12,130 nt of DNA from an uncultured Granulosicoccus sp. (GTDB taxonomy: Bacteria > Pseudomonadota > Gammaproteobacteria > Granulosicoccales > Granulosicoccaceae), in NCBI GenBank assembly GCA_938016235.1, contig CALLPU010000202.1:1-12130 (forward strand), in the 5' to 3' direction. Of the stretch, positions 1 through 7,697 are shown piece after piece (the stretch's first letter is position 1; each line of letters starts with the position of its first letter). The position numbers and the translations under genes were made by a program. Below the pieces are notes generated by a model. The model was not told the origin of the DNA and ran no database searches. It saw only the letters and a program-made list of their open reading frames with translations.

Positions 1-1443
1 CATGCCGTAAACGGTTACTGTAAAGAGTGTCCAGACACCGGTAATCAGGTAACACGGCAGGATGATGCGCTGTGGCAGACGCGCATGGCTGCCACCGTCG
101 CCTTTTCCGGTTTGTGTGGTGTAGGACTTCTTGCCGAGCCAGCGCCGTTGGGCATAAAACGCACTGAGTGTGAATATTAATAATGCAATAGCCAGCACCG
201 CCGCCTTACCCTGATCGTTCTGGGCACCAACGATGGCAAAGAATATTTCAGTAGACAGCACATCGTAGTTGCCACCGAGTACCAGCGGGTTGCCAAAGTC
301 AGCCATGCTTTCGATAAAACCCAGTAAAAAGGCATTGGCCAGGCCGGGCCGCATCAATGGCAACGTGACGGTGCGAAAGGTCTGCCAACGACTCGCCCTG
401 AGTGTTTGCGACGCCTCTTCCATGGAAGGGCTCACACCTTCAACCACGCCAATCAGCACCAGAAAGGCGATAGGTGTAAAGGAGAGCATCTGCGCAATCA
501 GAATGCCCGGAAGGCCATAAATCCAGCGGGTAGCCTGAACATCAAACAACCCGGCCACAAACTGCGTGACGGCACCCGACAAGCCAAACAGCAGGATGAT
601 CGCCAGACCAATGACAAACGGTGGCGTAATGATGGGCAGTACGGTGAGCGCACGCAGCAACTTGCCGTAGCGAAACCGTGAGCGAGTGGCAACCAGCGCA
701 AACGCCAATCCCAGGCACGTAGTGGAAAACCCCACCAGCACCGCCAGAAACAGAGAATTCCAGGCAACACCGCAGCGAGTGCCCCCTTGCACACAGCCCA
801 GGCCCCAGATCTTGTTATCAAAAAACTTGGTGACAAATACTGACAAGGAGTACACACCGTCGTTGTCACGCAGTGCGCTTGAAAGCATTTGAACAATCGG
901 GAAAAAGATGAATACCGCCACCATGGCGATAACAAACCCGATTGCGCCGACAACGAATACATCGCCGTTGACTGCACCTCTGGCTGCTATGCCTGTCGTG
1001 AGATAGAACAACAAGGCAGCGGTAGCCAGCAGCGCGCCAGAGCCCATGCCGAACTGGCGATCTTCCAGCGGGCCGAAGAGTGTGTTGAGAGCCTCGAAAT
1101 TCCAGCCTCTCAAGCCAATGCCATAACCCTGGATGCCGAGCCACAACAGCCCGGCGACACCGGCAACAATCAGAATATTGGCCGCGCTGCGGGCAGCCGC
1201 AGCATCGCCTTTGTGGAGGGTCAGCAGGCTCGGTAGCGGCAGGAGCAAAAAAACCAGTAGCGGTGCGAGCCAGAGCTTTTGGCCTTGCAGGATCAGGAAC
1301 AAGGCAGGCGCATAGTCGGGATCGAACGGGTAGCCATCAAACAGCCATTCGAATCCCCACAAACCATCGTACTGTACATACCAGGGAAGCAGGCAATAGC
1401 CCACAGTCCCAAGCACGAACCAGAGCCAGGTACTCTTGTTCAA
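1..1443 (-). CDS. ABC transporter permease, FbpB/AfuB-type (3' end beyond window)
   Basis: This is an inner-membrane permease of a binding-protein-dependent importer of the large double-module iron(III)-type family. About 481 codons are visible and the C-terminal part is cut by the window edge. A run of hydrophobic segments (about residues 4-20, 62-75, 82-101, 138-152, 162-186, 225-257, 262-288, 308-335) surrounds a clear EAA loop at about 342-367 that contains EEASQTLRASRWQTF and TLPLMRPGL. It is followed by FIESMADFGNPLVLGG, a stretch I associate with iron-type permeases. The Gly usual in the EAA loop (LGA) is Arg here (LRA). A hydrophilic linker near 434-458 leads towards the expected second module. 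An in-frame TAA lies 27 nt upstream, and the first usable start is TTG at 1443, 42 nt after the binding-protein stop; the RBS is weak. The order fits an SBP-permease operon with the ATPase outside the window. Substrate is not proven. Confidence 0.9.
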   Translation of the reverse strand, partial: MNKSTWLWFVLGTVGYCLLPWYVQYDGLWGFEWLFDGYPFDPDYAPALFLILQGQKLWLAPLLVFLLLPLPSLLTLHKGDAAAARSAANILIVAGVAGLLWLGIQGYGIGLRGWNFEALNTLFGPLEDRQFGMGSGALLATAALLFYLTTGIAARGAVNGDVFVVGAIGFVIAMVAVFIFFPIVQMLSSALRDNDGVYSLSVFVTKFFDNKIWGLGCVQGGTRCGVAWNSLFLAVLVGFSTTCLGLAFALVATRSRFRYGKLLRALTVLPIITPPFVIGLAIILLFGLSGAVTQFVAGLFDVQATRWIYGLPGILIAQMLSFTPIAFLVLIGVVEGVSPSMEEASQTLRASRWQTFRTVTLPLMRPGLANAFLLGFIESMADFGNPLVLGGNYDVLSTEIFFAIVGAQNDQGKAAVLAIALLIFTLSAFYAQRRWLGKKSYTTQTGKGDGGSHARLPQRIILPCYLITGVWTLFTVTVYGM

Positions 1444-1485
1444 CGGCGTGATTAAGCCCTGACTCTGTTACTCGTGTGTTGCACT

Positions 1486-2514
1486 CTACTGAGGTAGTAC
1501 GGACACCTCGTCGTCCCACTTCTTCAGCAAACGCTTACGTTCGGCAGAGGAACCGTATTTCTTGAAGTCGTAATCAATCAGCTTGATGCTGGCAAGATCC
1601 GGTGCCATGGGTGAGCTGGTAGCGCTCTTGTTGGACATCACCTGAAACGCCTTGACTTCCAGCGCGCGGGTTTGCACGTCTGCCTGCAACGCCCAGTCGT
1701 AGAACTTGCGGGCATTTTCAGGGTTGCGACCACCCTTGATCAGACTCATGCCACCAATCTCATAGCCGGTACCTTCACAAGGTGCTACCGCTTTGATGGG
1801 AAAGCCTGAAGCAGCCTGTTTTACCGCATCGTGCAGGAATACGATACCGATGGTGTTTTCACCGCGTGCTGCCGCCTTGATAGGCGCAGAGCCAGACTTG
1901 GTGTATTGGTTGATGTTCTTGTGCAGGCCCTTCATGAACTCAAAGCCTTCTTCTTCACCAAACAATTGCACGATGGTGGCAAGTGTGGTGTAAGCGGTAC
2001 CGGAGGAGTTGGGGTTGGCCATCTGTACGTGTCCCTTGTATTCCGGCTTCAGCAGATCTTTCCAGCATTGCGGTGCGGGCAGATCATTGGCTTTCAATAC
2101 ATCCTCGTTATAGCCATACCCCAGCGCACCTGAATAGATGCCCATGGTTTGATTGCTCGCTGATTCTGACTGGCGGATAGCCCAGTCGTGCTGTTCTGCG
2201 CGAAGCGGGGATTCATACGCATCACTCAAGCCTTCCTCAGCGGCCTGCAAGTGCGGGTCTCCGGTTCCCCCCCACCAGATATCGCCCTTCGGATTGCTGG
2301 CTTCAGCCTTGATCTGTGCGAGCGTCTCGCCAGAGCTCTTGCGAGTCATGCTCACTTTAATACCCGTGGCTTCTTCAAAACCGGTAGCCATAAGCTGGCA
2401 CCAGTCTTCCTGGGCGCTGCAGTAGTAGGTGAGTTTTTCGGCAGCGTATGCCGGAGACAATGTGCTGGCTGCCAGTACGACAGGTGCAAGCAACAGTAAT
2501 CGGGTCTTCCTCAT
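1486..2514 (-). CDS. Periplasmic solute-binding protein of ABC transporter (FbpA/AfuA-like)
   Basis: This 342-residue extracellular solute-binding protein would capture a ligand in the periplasm and hand it to the permease encoded 42 nt downstream. The N-terminus is a Sec signal peptide: MRKTR, a Leu/Val/Ala-rich core, and likely cleavage after SPAYA at residue 24. The mature part starts with KLTYYCSAQEDWCQLM and continues with TGDPHLQAAEEG, the fold pattern of the iron/2-aminoethylphosphonate/AfuA-type class. I chose ATG 2514 because it begins directly at the signal peptide and has GGAA about 11 nt upstream; an in-frame ATG at 2568 would only add a hydrophilic extension before the signal. 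The adjacent C-terminal Tyr-Tyr pair that binds iron in classical FbpA is not visible, so an iron label would be unsafe. Organic phosphates, sugar phosphates or polyamine-like ligands are alternatives. Confidence 0.9.
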   Translation of the reverse strand: MRKTRLLLLAPVVLAASTLSPAYAAEKLTYYCSAQEDWCQLMATGFEEATGIKVSMTRKSSGETLAQIKAEASNPKGDIWWGGTGDPHLQAAEEGLSDAYESPLRAEQHDWAIRQSESASNQTMGIYSGALGYGYNEDVLKANDLPAPQCWKDLLKPEYKGHVQMANPNSSGTAYTTLATIVQLFGEEEGFEFMKGLHKNINQYTKSGSAPIKAAARGENTIGIVFLHDAVKQAASGFPIKAVAPCEGTGYEIGGMSLIKGGRNPENARKFYDWALQADVQTRALEVKAFQVMSNKSATSSPMAPDLASIKLIDYDFKKYGSSAERKRLLKKWDDEVSVLPQ

Positions 2515-2730
2515 GGTGTGTTGATTCCGTGGTTGGTTGATATTTTTTGTTGTCCCCCGAGACTGCACTCAAACGGCCTGTAAATCAAGTCTGTGCAAGA
2601 CAAGACCAAGCCACCTCTCAATGCGCCGGCACCGATTGCGCGTTGCAACTACTCATACCGAAACCTGCGGATACTCCTCGAAACCGGCCGTACACAATCG
2701 CCACATAACGCAACGCTCATCCGGACGATC

Positions 2731-2759
2731 TTGCAATTAGGGAATTTATTCCCTAATAT
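2731..2759 (+). promoter_or_regulatory. Sigma70-type promoter for the lipoprotein gene
   Basis: TTGCAA (2731-2736) and TAATAT (2754-2759) are separated by exactly 17 bp. Transcription would start near 2766, giving a leader of about 37 nt before ATG 2803. The whole space between the two boxes is occupied by a perfect palindrome, which suggests a repressed promoter. This is read by eye; no start site is known. Confidence 0.6.
2736..2757. promoter_or_regulatory. Perfect 22-bp palindrome, probable operator
   Basis: Two 10-bp arms, ATTAGGGAAT and ATTCCCTAAT, are perfect inverted repeats separated by two T. The site fills the spacer of the 2731-2759 promoter and overlaps both promoter boxes, the usual position of a dimeric repressor site. 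It lies upstream of the predicted transcription start, so it is unlikely to act as an RNA hairpin. It does not match Fur, LexA or IscR consensus sequences as I know them, and no regulator gene lies next to it. Confidence 0.65.
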
Positions 2760-2802
2760 GAACACCGCCCTACTCCTATTCATACACTGAGAAACTACCT
2801 GC

Positions 2803-3393
2803 ATGAGACCATCCGTAAAATCCCTGCTGATGCTGCCACTGGCTGCCGCTCTGGTGGTTGGTTGTAGCGATTCAAACGATTCGCCTGCTGACGAAACCAG
2901 TGCACCGGCACCAAATGGCGGTACACCGCCAACCGTATTGACAAAGTTTGACGGCAGTTACACCGAAGCCTGTACGGCCTCTGACCCCAATGATGCCTCC
3001 CAGGGATCTGAAGTCATCACCACCACTATTGCTGGCGACTCAGGCACTTTGCGCCTCTTTAGCTACAGTGACGCAGACTGTGCTGTACCGGATACCCCGG
3101 CAGAGTTAGTGTCTGAAATCTCCATCAGCTATCCTGGCGGTACGATCGATACGGATCTGGGTAATGCCGATTTCATCAATGTCACACCTGAGAGTGTCAC
3201 TGTAGATGGACAACCGCCCACGGCAGAACAGATGACACAGCTGAATGCACTGGGAATATTCGACACGATCTACGACATCGCACTGCTGGACGGCAGCTCA
3301 CTGTATTCTGGCGATACCAGTGGAGATATGGACGGCACAACGGCTGACAATCGCCCTACCACGTTAGACCCTGTTCCAGCCATTCGCCAATAG
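2803..3393 (+). CDS. Small unknown lipoprotein
   Basis: This 196-residue protein has a lipoprotein signal: MRPSVK, a hydrophobic core, then LVVGC with the lipidated Cys at 21. The next residues are Ser-Asp-Ser, so there is no Asp at +2 and outer-membrane sorting is expected. A low-complexity Ser/Asp/Pro/Ala linker (about 22-45) leads into a body rich in Thr, Ser and Asp with alternating hydrophobic residues, suggesting a small beta structure. The body carries two Cys (EACTAS and DADCAVP) that could form a disulfide. I do not recognise a family and assign no function. The gene stands alone, is preceded by the palindromic promoter, and has only a weak ribosome-binding site (GAGAAA about 10 nt before ATG). 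Lipoprotein status is well supported; everything else is open. Confidence 0.8.
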   Translation: MRPSVKSLLMLPLAAALVVGCSDSNDSPADETSAPAPNGGTPPTVLTKFDGSYTEACTASDPNDASQGSEVITTTIAGDSGTLRLFSYSDADCAVPDTPAELVSEISISYPGGTIDTDLGNADFINVTPESVTVDGQPPTAEQMTQLNALGIFDTIYDIALLDGSSLYSGDTSGDMDGTTADNRPTTLDPVPAIRQ

Positions 3394-3454
3394 TTTCAAA
3401 CATACGGATGTCGCGCGGACGGATCCGCACGATCCTGCCTGGCCTGTCTGAACG

Positions 3455-5188
3455 CTAAGGTACGGGTGCACCCTCTTTGTGCGCTTCGGCACTGACATCA
3501 ACATCGTCTACCGCCGCTTCACTGCTCGCTTCTTCGAGAATGACGGGGGCAGGTAACCAGGGATCATTGAATTCCGGGATCGCACCACCACTCTCCACAG
3601 CACGCGACGCTGCCTGATACGCATGTTTGAGCAGATCGTGACGCGGCGTCATGTTCCATTGAAAGTAAGGATCCGGTGTACGCCAGTTTTCACCGTAGGT
3701 TGCAGCCACCAGTTCGTCGGCCTGGTTGGGTATCAGCACTTCCTCGCCAGCAAGTGTTGACACCTGCAGCGGCAACATCAAAGACTTTTCACACACATGT
3801 GCCAGGTTGTAGGAACACAGCTCCTGTGTTGATTCGCGATAGAAAAACAGAAAGATATCCACCGGCGGAAGATCCGGTAAATACAGGTGAAAGTTACCCA
3901 GGTGGCTGTCTGAGGTTGCAACGTTATAGCCTTGCTCTCGCAACGCACCCACAATACGATAATAGTGCGTGGCTGCTTCCGCCGGAGAGTCAGCGTCGAC
4001 CAGGATACCTGCATCAAAGTCGTCGTCATAGGCAATGAAGTCACCCGAACGCACCTGCCCCAACAGCGCACCATAAGCCACAAACAGATCAGACACATTA
4101 TCGATGCTGGCAATAGCCTGCTGTGCCAGACCGTAGGCCGTAAAGATTTTTTCTCGCCAGCCATCATCCTCGGCGGGCGGCTTGAACAGGTAACCGGCTT
4201 TCGCACTCACGAGATAACCGTCGTCCAGCTGAGCGCTGAGAGAGCCGTCTCCTTCACCAAAAGCCGCCGGCTGATCAACACTGATCTGAGTTTTACACGG
4301 CAGCACAACATTCACGGTGTACTCCGCAGGCATAGCATTCATCAGGCAATGTGCCGGTCGAAATATGAATTTGCTACTCGTGCCGTCTGAGGTGGGGATC
4401 AACGGTACGTACGTCAGGAGAAGATCGTCCACTCTGATTTCAACCAGCCCTTCCGTGGGTTCGGCGCAAACACCGTGCAGCCAACGATTATCATCAAGGC
4501 GTAATGTGGCAACCGGTGCTACCACCGGATCACTGGATGTGGTGGATACCAATCGCAAATGCGCATTGGCATTGGGCTTGGCCACAAATCGACCCACGTG
4601 CGGATCTTCACTCTTGTACCGGGCGTAGCCATTTCCCTCACACGAATACACACACTCAAAGCCGGTCTGGGCCAGCGTGTTTCTGAATTCTTCCGCACTT
4701 TGAAAACGCCGGTAGTGTGCTGTGCCGAATTCCTTCGGGGTTTCGGCATCACCATCGAGCCTGAACTCGAAAAACAACAGGGATTCCTTGTGCAGCACAC
4801 CCGATAACGAATTCAACATGACGAGCTGATCGGATTCAGATATCGCGTGCTGAAAGAATCGCGAGTAGAGAACAACGGGCTCACTCAAATCAATTACGTG
4901 GCGCAGAGATTCCACTGCGTCCACGATAGAAGTCTCCACGGCCGCAAAGTTATGCCGGGCCATGGCGAAATGTTGCAACTCCTCGCAGATCACCTGGTCC
5001 GACACCGTCACAGAGTGGCCCATCTGGTGAAAAAATCGCGAATCGCGCCCGTTACCACACCCAAATTCAATGATCCTGGCATCGCTGCTTCCGAGCCAGG
5101 ACTGTACGAACACAGAGAACTGGGACGGGAATGTAGGCACCTTTGAATCTGAATAGACAGAACGCCAGTAATCGATATTCGCGAGCAT
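3455..5188 (-). CDS. Fusion protein: SAM-dependent methyltransferase plus LicD/fukutin-family transferase
   Basis: This 577-residue protein appears to have three parts. Residues about 1-200 look like a class I methyltransferase: IIEFGCGNGRDSRFF (39-53) is motif I, the glycine-rich SAM-binding loop. Residues about 225-320 are beta-rich (TLRLDDNRWLHGVC, VEIRVDDLLLTYVPL) with no enzymatic motif I recognise. Residues about 350-535 match the LicD/fukutin nucleotidyltransferase-like family: FVAYGALLGQVRSG, then YDDDFDAG with the acidic metal-binding cluster at 388-392, and YGENWRTP (498-505) near the end of the domain. LicD members transfer phosphocholine or phospho-sugar groups to surface glycans. 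The last 40 residues are acidic and Pro/Ala-rich. There is no signal peptide, so it should be cytoplasmic. It follows the kinase gene by 68 bp on the same strand. Domain calls are good; donor, acceptor and methylation target are unknown. Confidence 0.85.
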   Translation of the reverse strand: MLANIDYWRSVYSDSKVPTFPSQFSVFVQSWLGSSDARIIEFGCGNGRDSRFFHQMGHSVTVSDQVICEELQHFAMARHNFAAVETSIVDAVESLRHVIDLSEPVVLYSRFFQHAISESDQLVMLNSLSGVLHKESLLFFEFRLDGDAETPKEFGTAHYRRFQSAEEFRNTLAQTGFECVYSCEGNGYARYKSEDPHVGRFVAKPNANAHLRLVSTTSSDPVVAPVATLRLDDNRWLHGVCAEPTEGLVEIRVDDLLLTYVPLIPTSDGTSSKFIFRPAHCLMNAMPAEYTVNVVLPCKTQISVDQPAAFGEGDGSLSAQLDDGYLVSAKAGYLFKPPAEDDGWREKIFTAYGLAQQAIASIDNVSDLFVAYGALLGQVRSGDFIAYDDDFDAGILVDADSPAEAATHYYRIVGALREQGYNVATSDSHLGNFHLYLPDLPPVDIFLFFYRESTQELCSYNLAHVCEKSLMLPLQVSTLAGEEVLIPNQADELVAATYGENWRTPDPYFQWNMTPRHDLLKHAYQAASRAVESGGAIPEFNDPWLPAPVILEEASSEAAVDDVDVSAEAHKEGAPVP

Positions 5189-5189
5189 A

Positions 5190-5217
5190 TTCTGGAATTA
5201 TCCGGAAAATTATGACA
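5190..5217 (-). promoter_or_regulatory. Possible extended -10 promoter with imperfect inverted repeat before the methyltransferase-LicD gene
   Basis: On the minus strand, TGTCATAAT (5217-5209) fits an extended -10 element (TGn followed by CATAAT). A weak -35-like TTGATG lies further up with a long spacer. Just downstream, TTCCGGA and TCCAGAA form an imperfect inverted repeat (5190-5207, one mismatch, 4-nt spacer) that abuts the ATG. It could be an operator or an RNA structure over the ribosome-binding site. Evidence is weak. Confidence 0.35.
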
Positions 5218-5256
5218 GTCCGATGACACGAAGCATCAAATGAGCCACTTGGGCCA

Positions 5257-6543
5257 CTACAACGCTGGCACTGCGGCGTCGAACCGCACGCTGACCCGTG
5301 CACCGCCGAGCGATTCACTGGCACCCAGCCTGATGCTGGCTTTATGCCACTCGACGATGCGAAGTACGATGGCAAGGCCCATACCGTGACCCCGCACCGG
5401 CTCTTTGCCTGCTACAGGCACACCTTTTGTGAAGGGTTTCAGCAGGCGCTCCGGGCTTTGAGCGCCGAATCCGCTACCGTCATCTTCGACGTCGATCACC
5501 ACACGGCCTCTGCGCTGGCTCACTGTTATTCGAACTCGCTGGTTTGAAAATTTGACCGCGTTCTGCAAAAGATTGTTAACCAGCATACGGATGTAACGCG
5601 GTTCAGCAAGAATCGTCGCACGATCAGACTTGCAGACCAGCTCGATCTGCGTCTCGCCAGCCGGTGCCTGATTCTGCACGCAGGATTCTACGAGCGCTGG
5701 CAAGTGCGTTACCTGCAATGGAAGTTCCGACAGGCTTTGATCCAGGCGCGCAAATTCCAGCAAGACTTCCACAAGCTGCTCCATTGACGACAAGTCATGG
5801 CTTATTCGCTGGAGATAGTCTGCCTGAACTGCACTCGCCGGTTGTTCGGATAACGCATCAACTCCAAATCGCAATCGCGCTAACGGTGTTTTCAAATCAT
5901 GCGACACCGCACTGCTGAGCAGTCGGTTATCGGCGATCAGGCTTTCGATGCGCTGAGCCATACGGTTGAATTCCGACTCAATACCATAGAGCTGGCTGCG
6001 CTCATGCGTCTCTATGCGTTGCGCAAGTTCGCCGCCACCGAACCGTCTGGCTGCGAGTGTCAGCGTCTGTAGTCGTCGTACTAACGGAAACAGCCACAAT
6101 AATATCAATGCCGTGATGGCGGCATAGAACAATAGCGTTAACAGCAATCGGGTGCGCGTATCGTTATCGCCAGGTTCCGGTAATGCAATGCGTAACACCT
6201 GACGTGTTTCAGGCAAGGCAAAGTACAATGACACACCCTGCTCTGACTCCAGCGTAAGAACCTGCCCCGAATCCAGCCGACTTTGCAGCGCGGCAGGCAG
6301 TGCCATGCTTTGCTGACCCAATAGCTCCATGGAAACCCCCGGCGCATTGCCAGGCCCGGATACATCAGACAACGCCTGCCCGTTGGCATCAACCAGTTCG
6401 GCGATTTCATAGCCCAGCGCCTCGGCGGTGCGAATGGTCTGATCGGGTTGATCCAGTTGAAGGAACAAACGATCAATCGCCCAGCCGGCACCCACGACCG
6501 AAATAACCACGACAACCAACAGGGATACACCCAGCCTACGCAT
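5257..6543 (-). CDS. Sensor histidine kinase, RstB-like
   Basis: This 428-residue inner-membrane kinase would phosphorylate the response regulator encoded just upstream. Order of parts: TM1 (about 6-23), a periplasmic sensor region of roughly 105 residues, TM2 (about 132-154), HAMP linker (155-207), H-box SAVSHDLKTPLARLR with His215, N-box NNLLQNAVKF (Asn328), G1 DDGSGFG (354-360) and G2 GHGMGLAIV (385-393). All catalytic motifs are intact. The ATG at 6543 sits inside the last codons of the regulator gene, giving an 8-nt overlap that suggests translational coupling; an in-frame start at 6576 would add 11 non-membrane residues. Size and architecture resemble RstB, and the partner is clearly RstA-like. 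The inducing signal is unknown, but two envelope proteins in the same apparent operon are candidates for signal input. Confidence 0.93.
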   Translation of the reverse strand: MRRLGVSLLVVVVISVVGAGWAIDRLFLQLDQPDQTIRTAEALGYEIAELVDANGQALSDVSGPGNAPGVSMELLGQQSMALPAALQSRLDSGQVLTLESEQGVSLYFALPETRQVLRIALPEPGDNDTRTRLLLTLLFYAAITALILLWLFPLVRRLQTLTLAARRFGGGELAQRIETHERSQLYGIESEFNRMAQRIESLIADNRLLSSAVSHDLKTPLARLRFGVDALSEQPASAVQADYLQRISHDLSSMEQLVEVLLEFARLDQSLSELPLQVTHLPALVESCVQNQAPAGETQIELVCKSDRATILAEPRYIRMLVNNLLQNAVKFSNQRVRITVSQRRGRVVIDVEDDGSGFGAQSPERLLKPFTKGVPVAGKEPVRGHGMGLAIVLRIVEWHKASIRLGASESLGGARVSVRFDAAVPAL

Positions 6544-7234
6544 GCCAGGCGTCGGCGGCCAGCAAATACCCCACACCTCTCAACGTCTTGATGCGGCGAG
6601 GCACGTTAGCATCATCACCCAGCTTGCGCCGCAGCCGGGAAATACAGATATCCACGGATCGGTCAAAACCATCGTATTCAATGCCGCGAATGTGCGTAAT
6701 CAATGCATCTCGTGACAGGCTCTGACCCACATGCTGAGCCAGTAGCAGTAGCACATCAAACTCATGGGTCGACAGGCTGATCAGCTCATTGGCCAGTTCA
6801 ACCGTGCGTGATTGTGGATCGATGCGCAGGTCCCCGATGTGGATATCGGCGCTCAGCTCCTCGGGATGACTGCGTCGGAGCAAGGCCCGCAACCGCGCCA
6901 GTAAAATACTGGGCTTTACCGGTTTTCCCAGATAGTCATCAGCGCCGGTATCCAGGCCTTTGACTTCCTCGGATTCTGCATCGCGCGCTGTCAGCATCAA
7001 GATGGGTTGCTGAAAGAATTCGCGGGCATGACGGCAGACATCCAGCCCATCCATGCCCGGCAGGTTCAGATCCAGAATAACGGCATCCGGTACATCGTTC
7101 CGCAACAGTTCCAGTGCGGCTTCACCGTTGTTCGCCACCGAAACCAGATACCCATGAGACCCAAGGTAATCTGCAATCCACCGAGCCAGCGATTCATCGT
7201 CTTCCACAATCATGATGTGTTGTTGCGTATCCAT
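6536..7234 (-). CDS. OmpR/PhoB-family response regulator, RstA-like
   Basis: This 232-residue DNA-binding response regulator has a receiver domain with the acidic pocket Glu11/Asp12/Asp13, phospho-acceptor Asp55 (ILDLNLPGMDGL), Thr82 and Lys104-Pro105. The C-terminal winged helix (about 130-227) contains LSTHEFDVLLLLA, the segment RGIEYDGFDRSVDICISRLR and IKTLRGVGYLLA. That RGIEYDGFDRS stretch and the DAW near the C-terminus resemble E. coli RstA as I remember it. I chose ATG 7234 because it starts directly at the receiver domain, with GTGAGCGA in front; a GTG at 7243 is a close alternative. The gene starts 13 nt after the DUF3019-like gene and overlaps the kinase gene by 8 nt. The RstA-box-like site near 8640 suggests autoregulation, which is inference. 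Confidence 0.93.
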   Translation of the reverse strand: MDTQQHIMIVEDDESLARWIADYLGSHGYLVSVANNGEAALELLRNDVPDAVILDLNLPGMDGLDVCRHAREFFQQPILMLTARDAESEEVKGLDTGADDYLGKPVKPSILLARLRALLRRSHPEELSADIHIGDLRIDPQSRTVELANELISLSTHEFDVLLLLAQHVGQSLSRDALITHIRGIEYDGFDRSVDICISRLRRKLGDDANVPRRIKTLRGVGYLLAADAWHA

Positions 7235-7247
7235 TTCGCTCACGACT

Positions 7248-7685
7248 CTAAAACAACCTCCATCCGCTGGAACTACGACGCCCGGTACGATACACCCAGG
7301 AGGTGCTGACTTTGACAGCAGACACCACCGGCCCGTCTTCACCCAGCCTCAATGAAAAAGACTCCGACGATTTTGACGAATACTCGTGCAGAAAATAGGT
7401 GTTTTCGCTGGACGAGCAGTAAAGCAGTACATCCGCATCATCACTGAACAGACAATAGCGTTGATCATCGGTGGAATACCAGGACAGGCGAATTTGCTGA
7501 AAGCACAACTGCCCCCGATGCAATGCCACACACGACGATGGCATGGCGACCAGCTGCATTCCATTGCTCAATTGCTCGGCAGGTGCATCGGATGCCGCCG
7601 ATGCGACGGACACGACGTGTTTGCCGTACAACCCGACAACCCCACACAGCAGTGCAGCCAACAAGCGATTGCGATTTACCCGCAC
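7248..7685 (-). CDS. DUF3019-like exported protein
   Basis: This 145-residue protein has an N-terminal signal peptide (MRVNRNR, hydrophobic core, likely cleavage after SVASA near residue 30), so the mature protein should be periplasmic. It has four Cys at 52, 61, 78 and 90 in the pattern SSCVALHRGQLCFQQ, SWYSTDDQRYCLF and LLYCSS, which suggests two disulfides and resembles the DUF3019 family from memory. The C-terminus is basic and Ser-rich (VYRTGRRSSSGWRLF). The start is GTG, 12 nt after the stop of the MipA-like gene; TGAGG at that stop may serve as ribosome-binding site. It sits between an outer-membrane protein gene and a two-component system. The context suggests a periplasmic accessory or signal-relay role. 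Exact function is unknown. Confidence 0.75.
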   Translation of the reverse strand: MRVNRNRLLAALLCGVVGLYGKHVVSVASAASDAPAEQLSNGMQLVAMPSSCVALHRGQLCFQQIRLSWYSTDDQRYCLFSDDADVLLYCSSSENTYFLHEYSSKSSESFSLRLGEDGPVVSAVKVSTSWVYRTGRRSSSGWRLF

Positions 7686-7697
7686 GGGACCCAGGCC

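Larger units (their letters stand above)
2515..2802. other. Divergent intergenic region between importer and lipoprotein genes
   Basis: This 288-bp stretch separates the minus-strand importer from the plus-strand lipoprotein gene. Its right side holds the palindrome and promoter described separately. In the left 200 bp I see no convincing promoter for the importer, no Fur-like box, no RNA gene and no plausible small gene. Confidence 0.6.

Noticed and set aside
498..977. Minus-strand open frame of 159 codons
   Set aside because: It lies out of frame within the permease gene, whose frame gives transmembrane segments and an EAA loop; this frame is Cys/Trp/Arg-rich with no motif.
2736..2757. The palindrome as a Fur, LexA or IscR site
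   Set aside because: Its GGGAAT/ATTCCC core does not fit the consensus of these regulators.
3415..3428. GCGGA and TCCGC inverted repeat after the lipoprotein gene as a terminator
   Set aside because: The stem is only 5 bp, an alternative GGATC/GATCC pairing competes with it, and there is no T-tract on either strand.
3778..4206. Minus-strand open frame of 142 codons inside the LicD part
   Set aside because: It is a shifted frame of the fusion gene, which keeps the DDDFD and YGENW motifs in the main frame.
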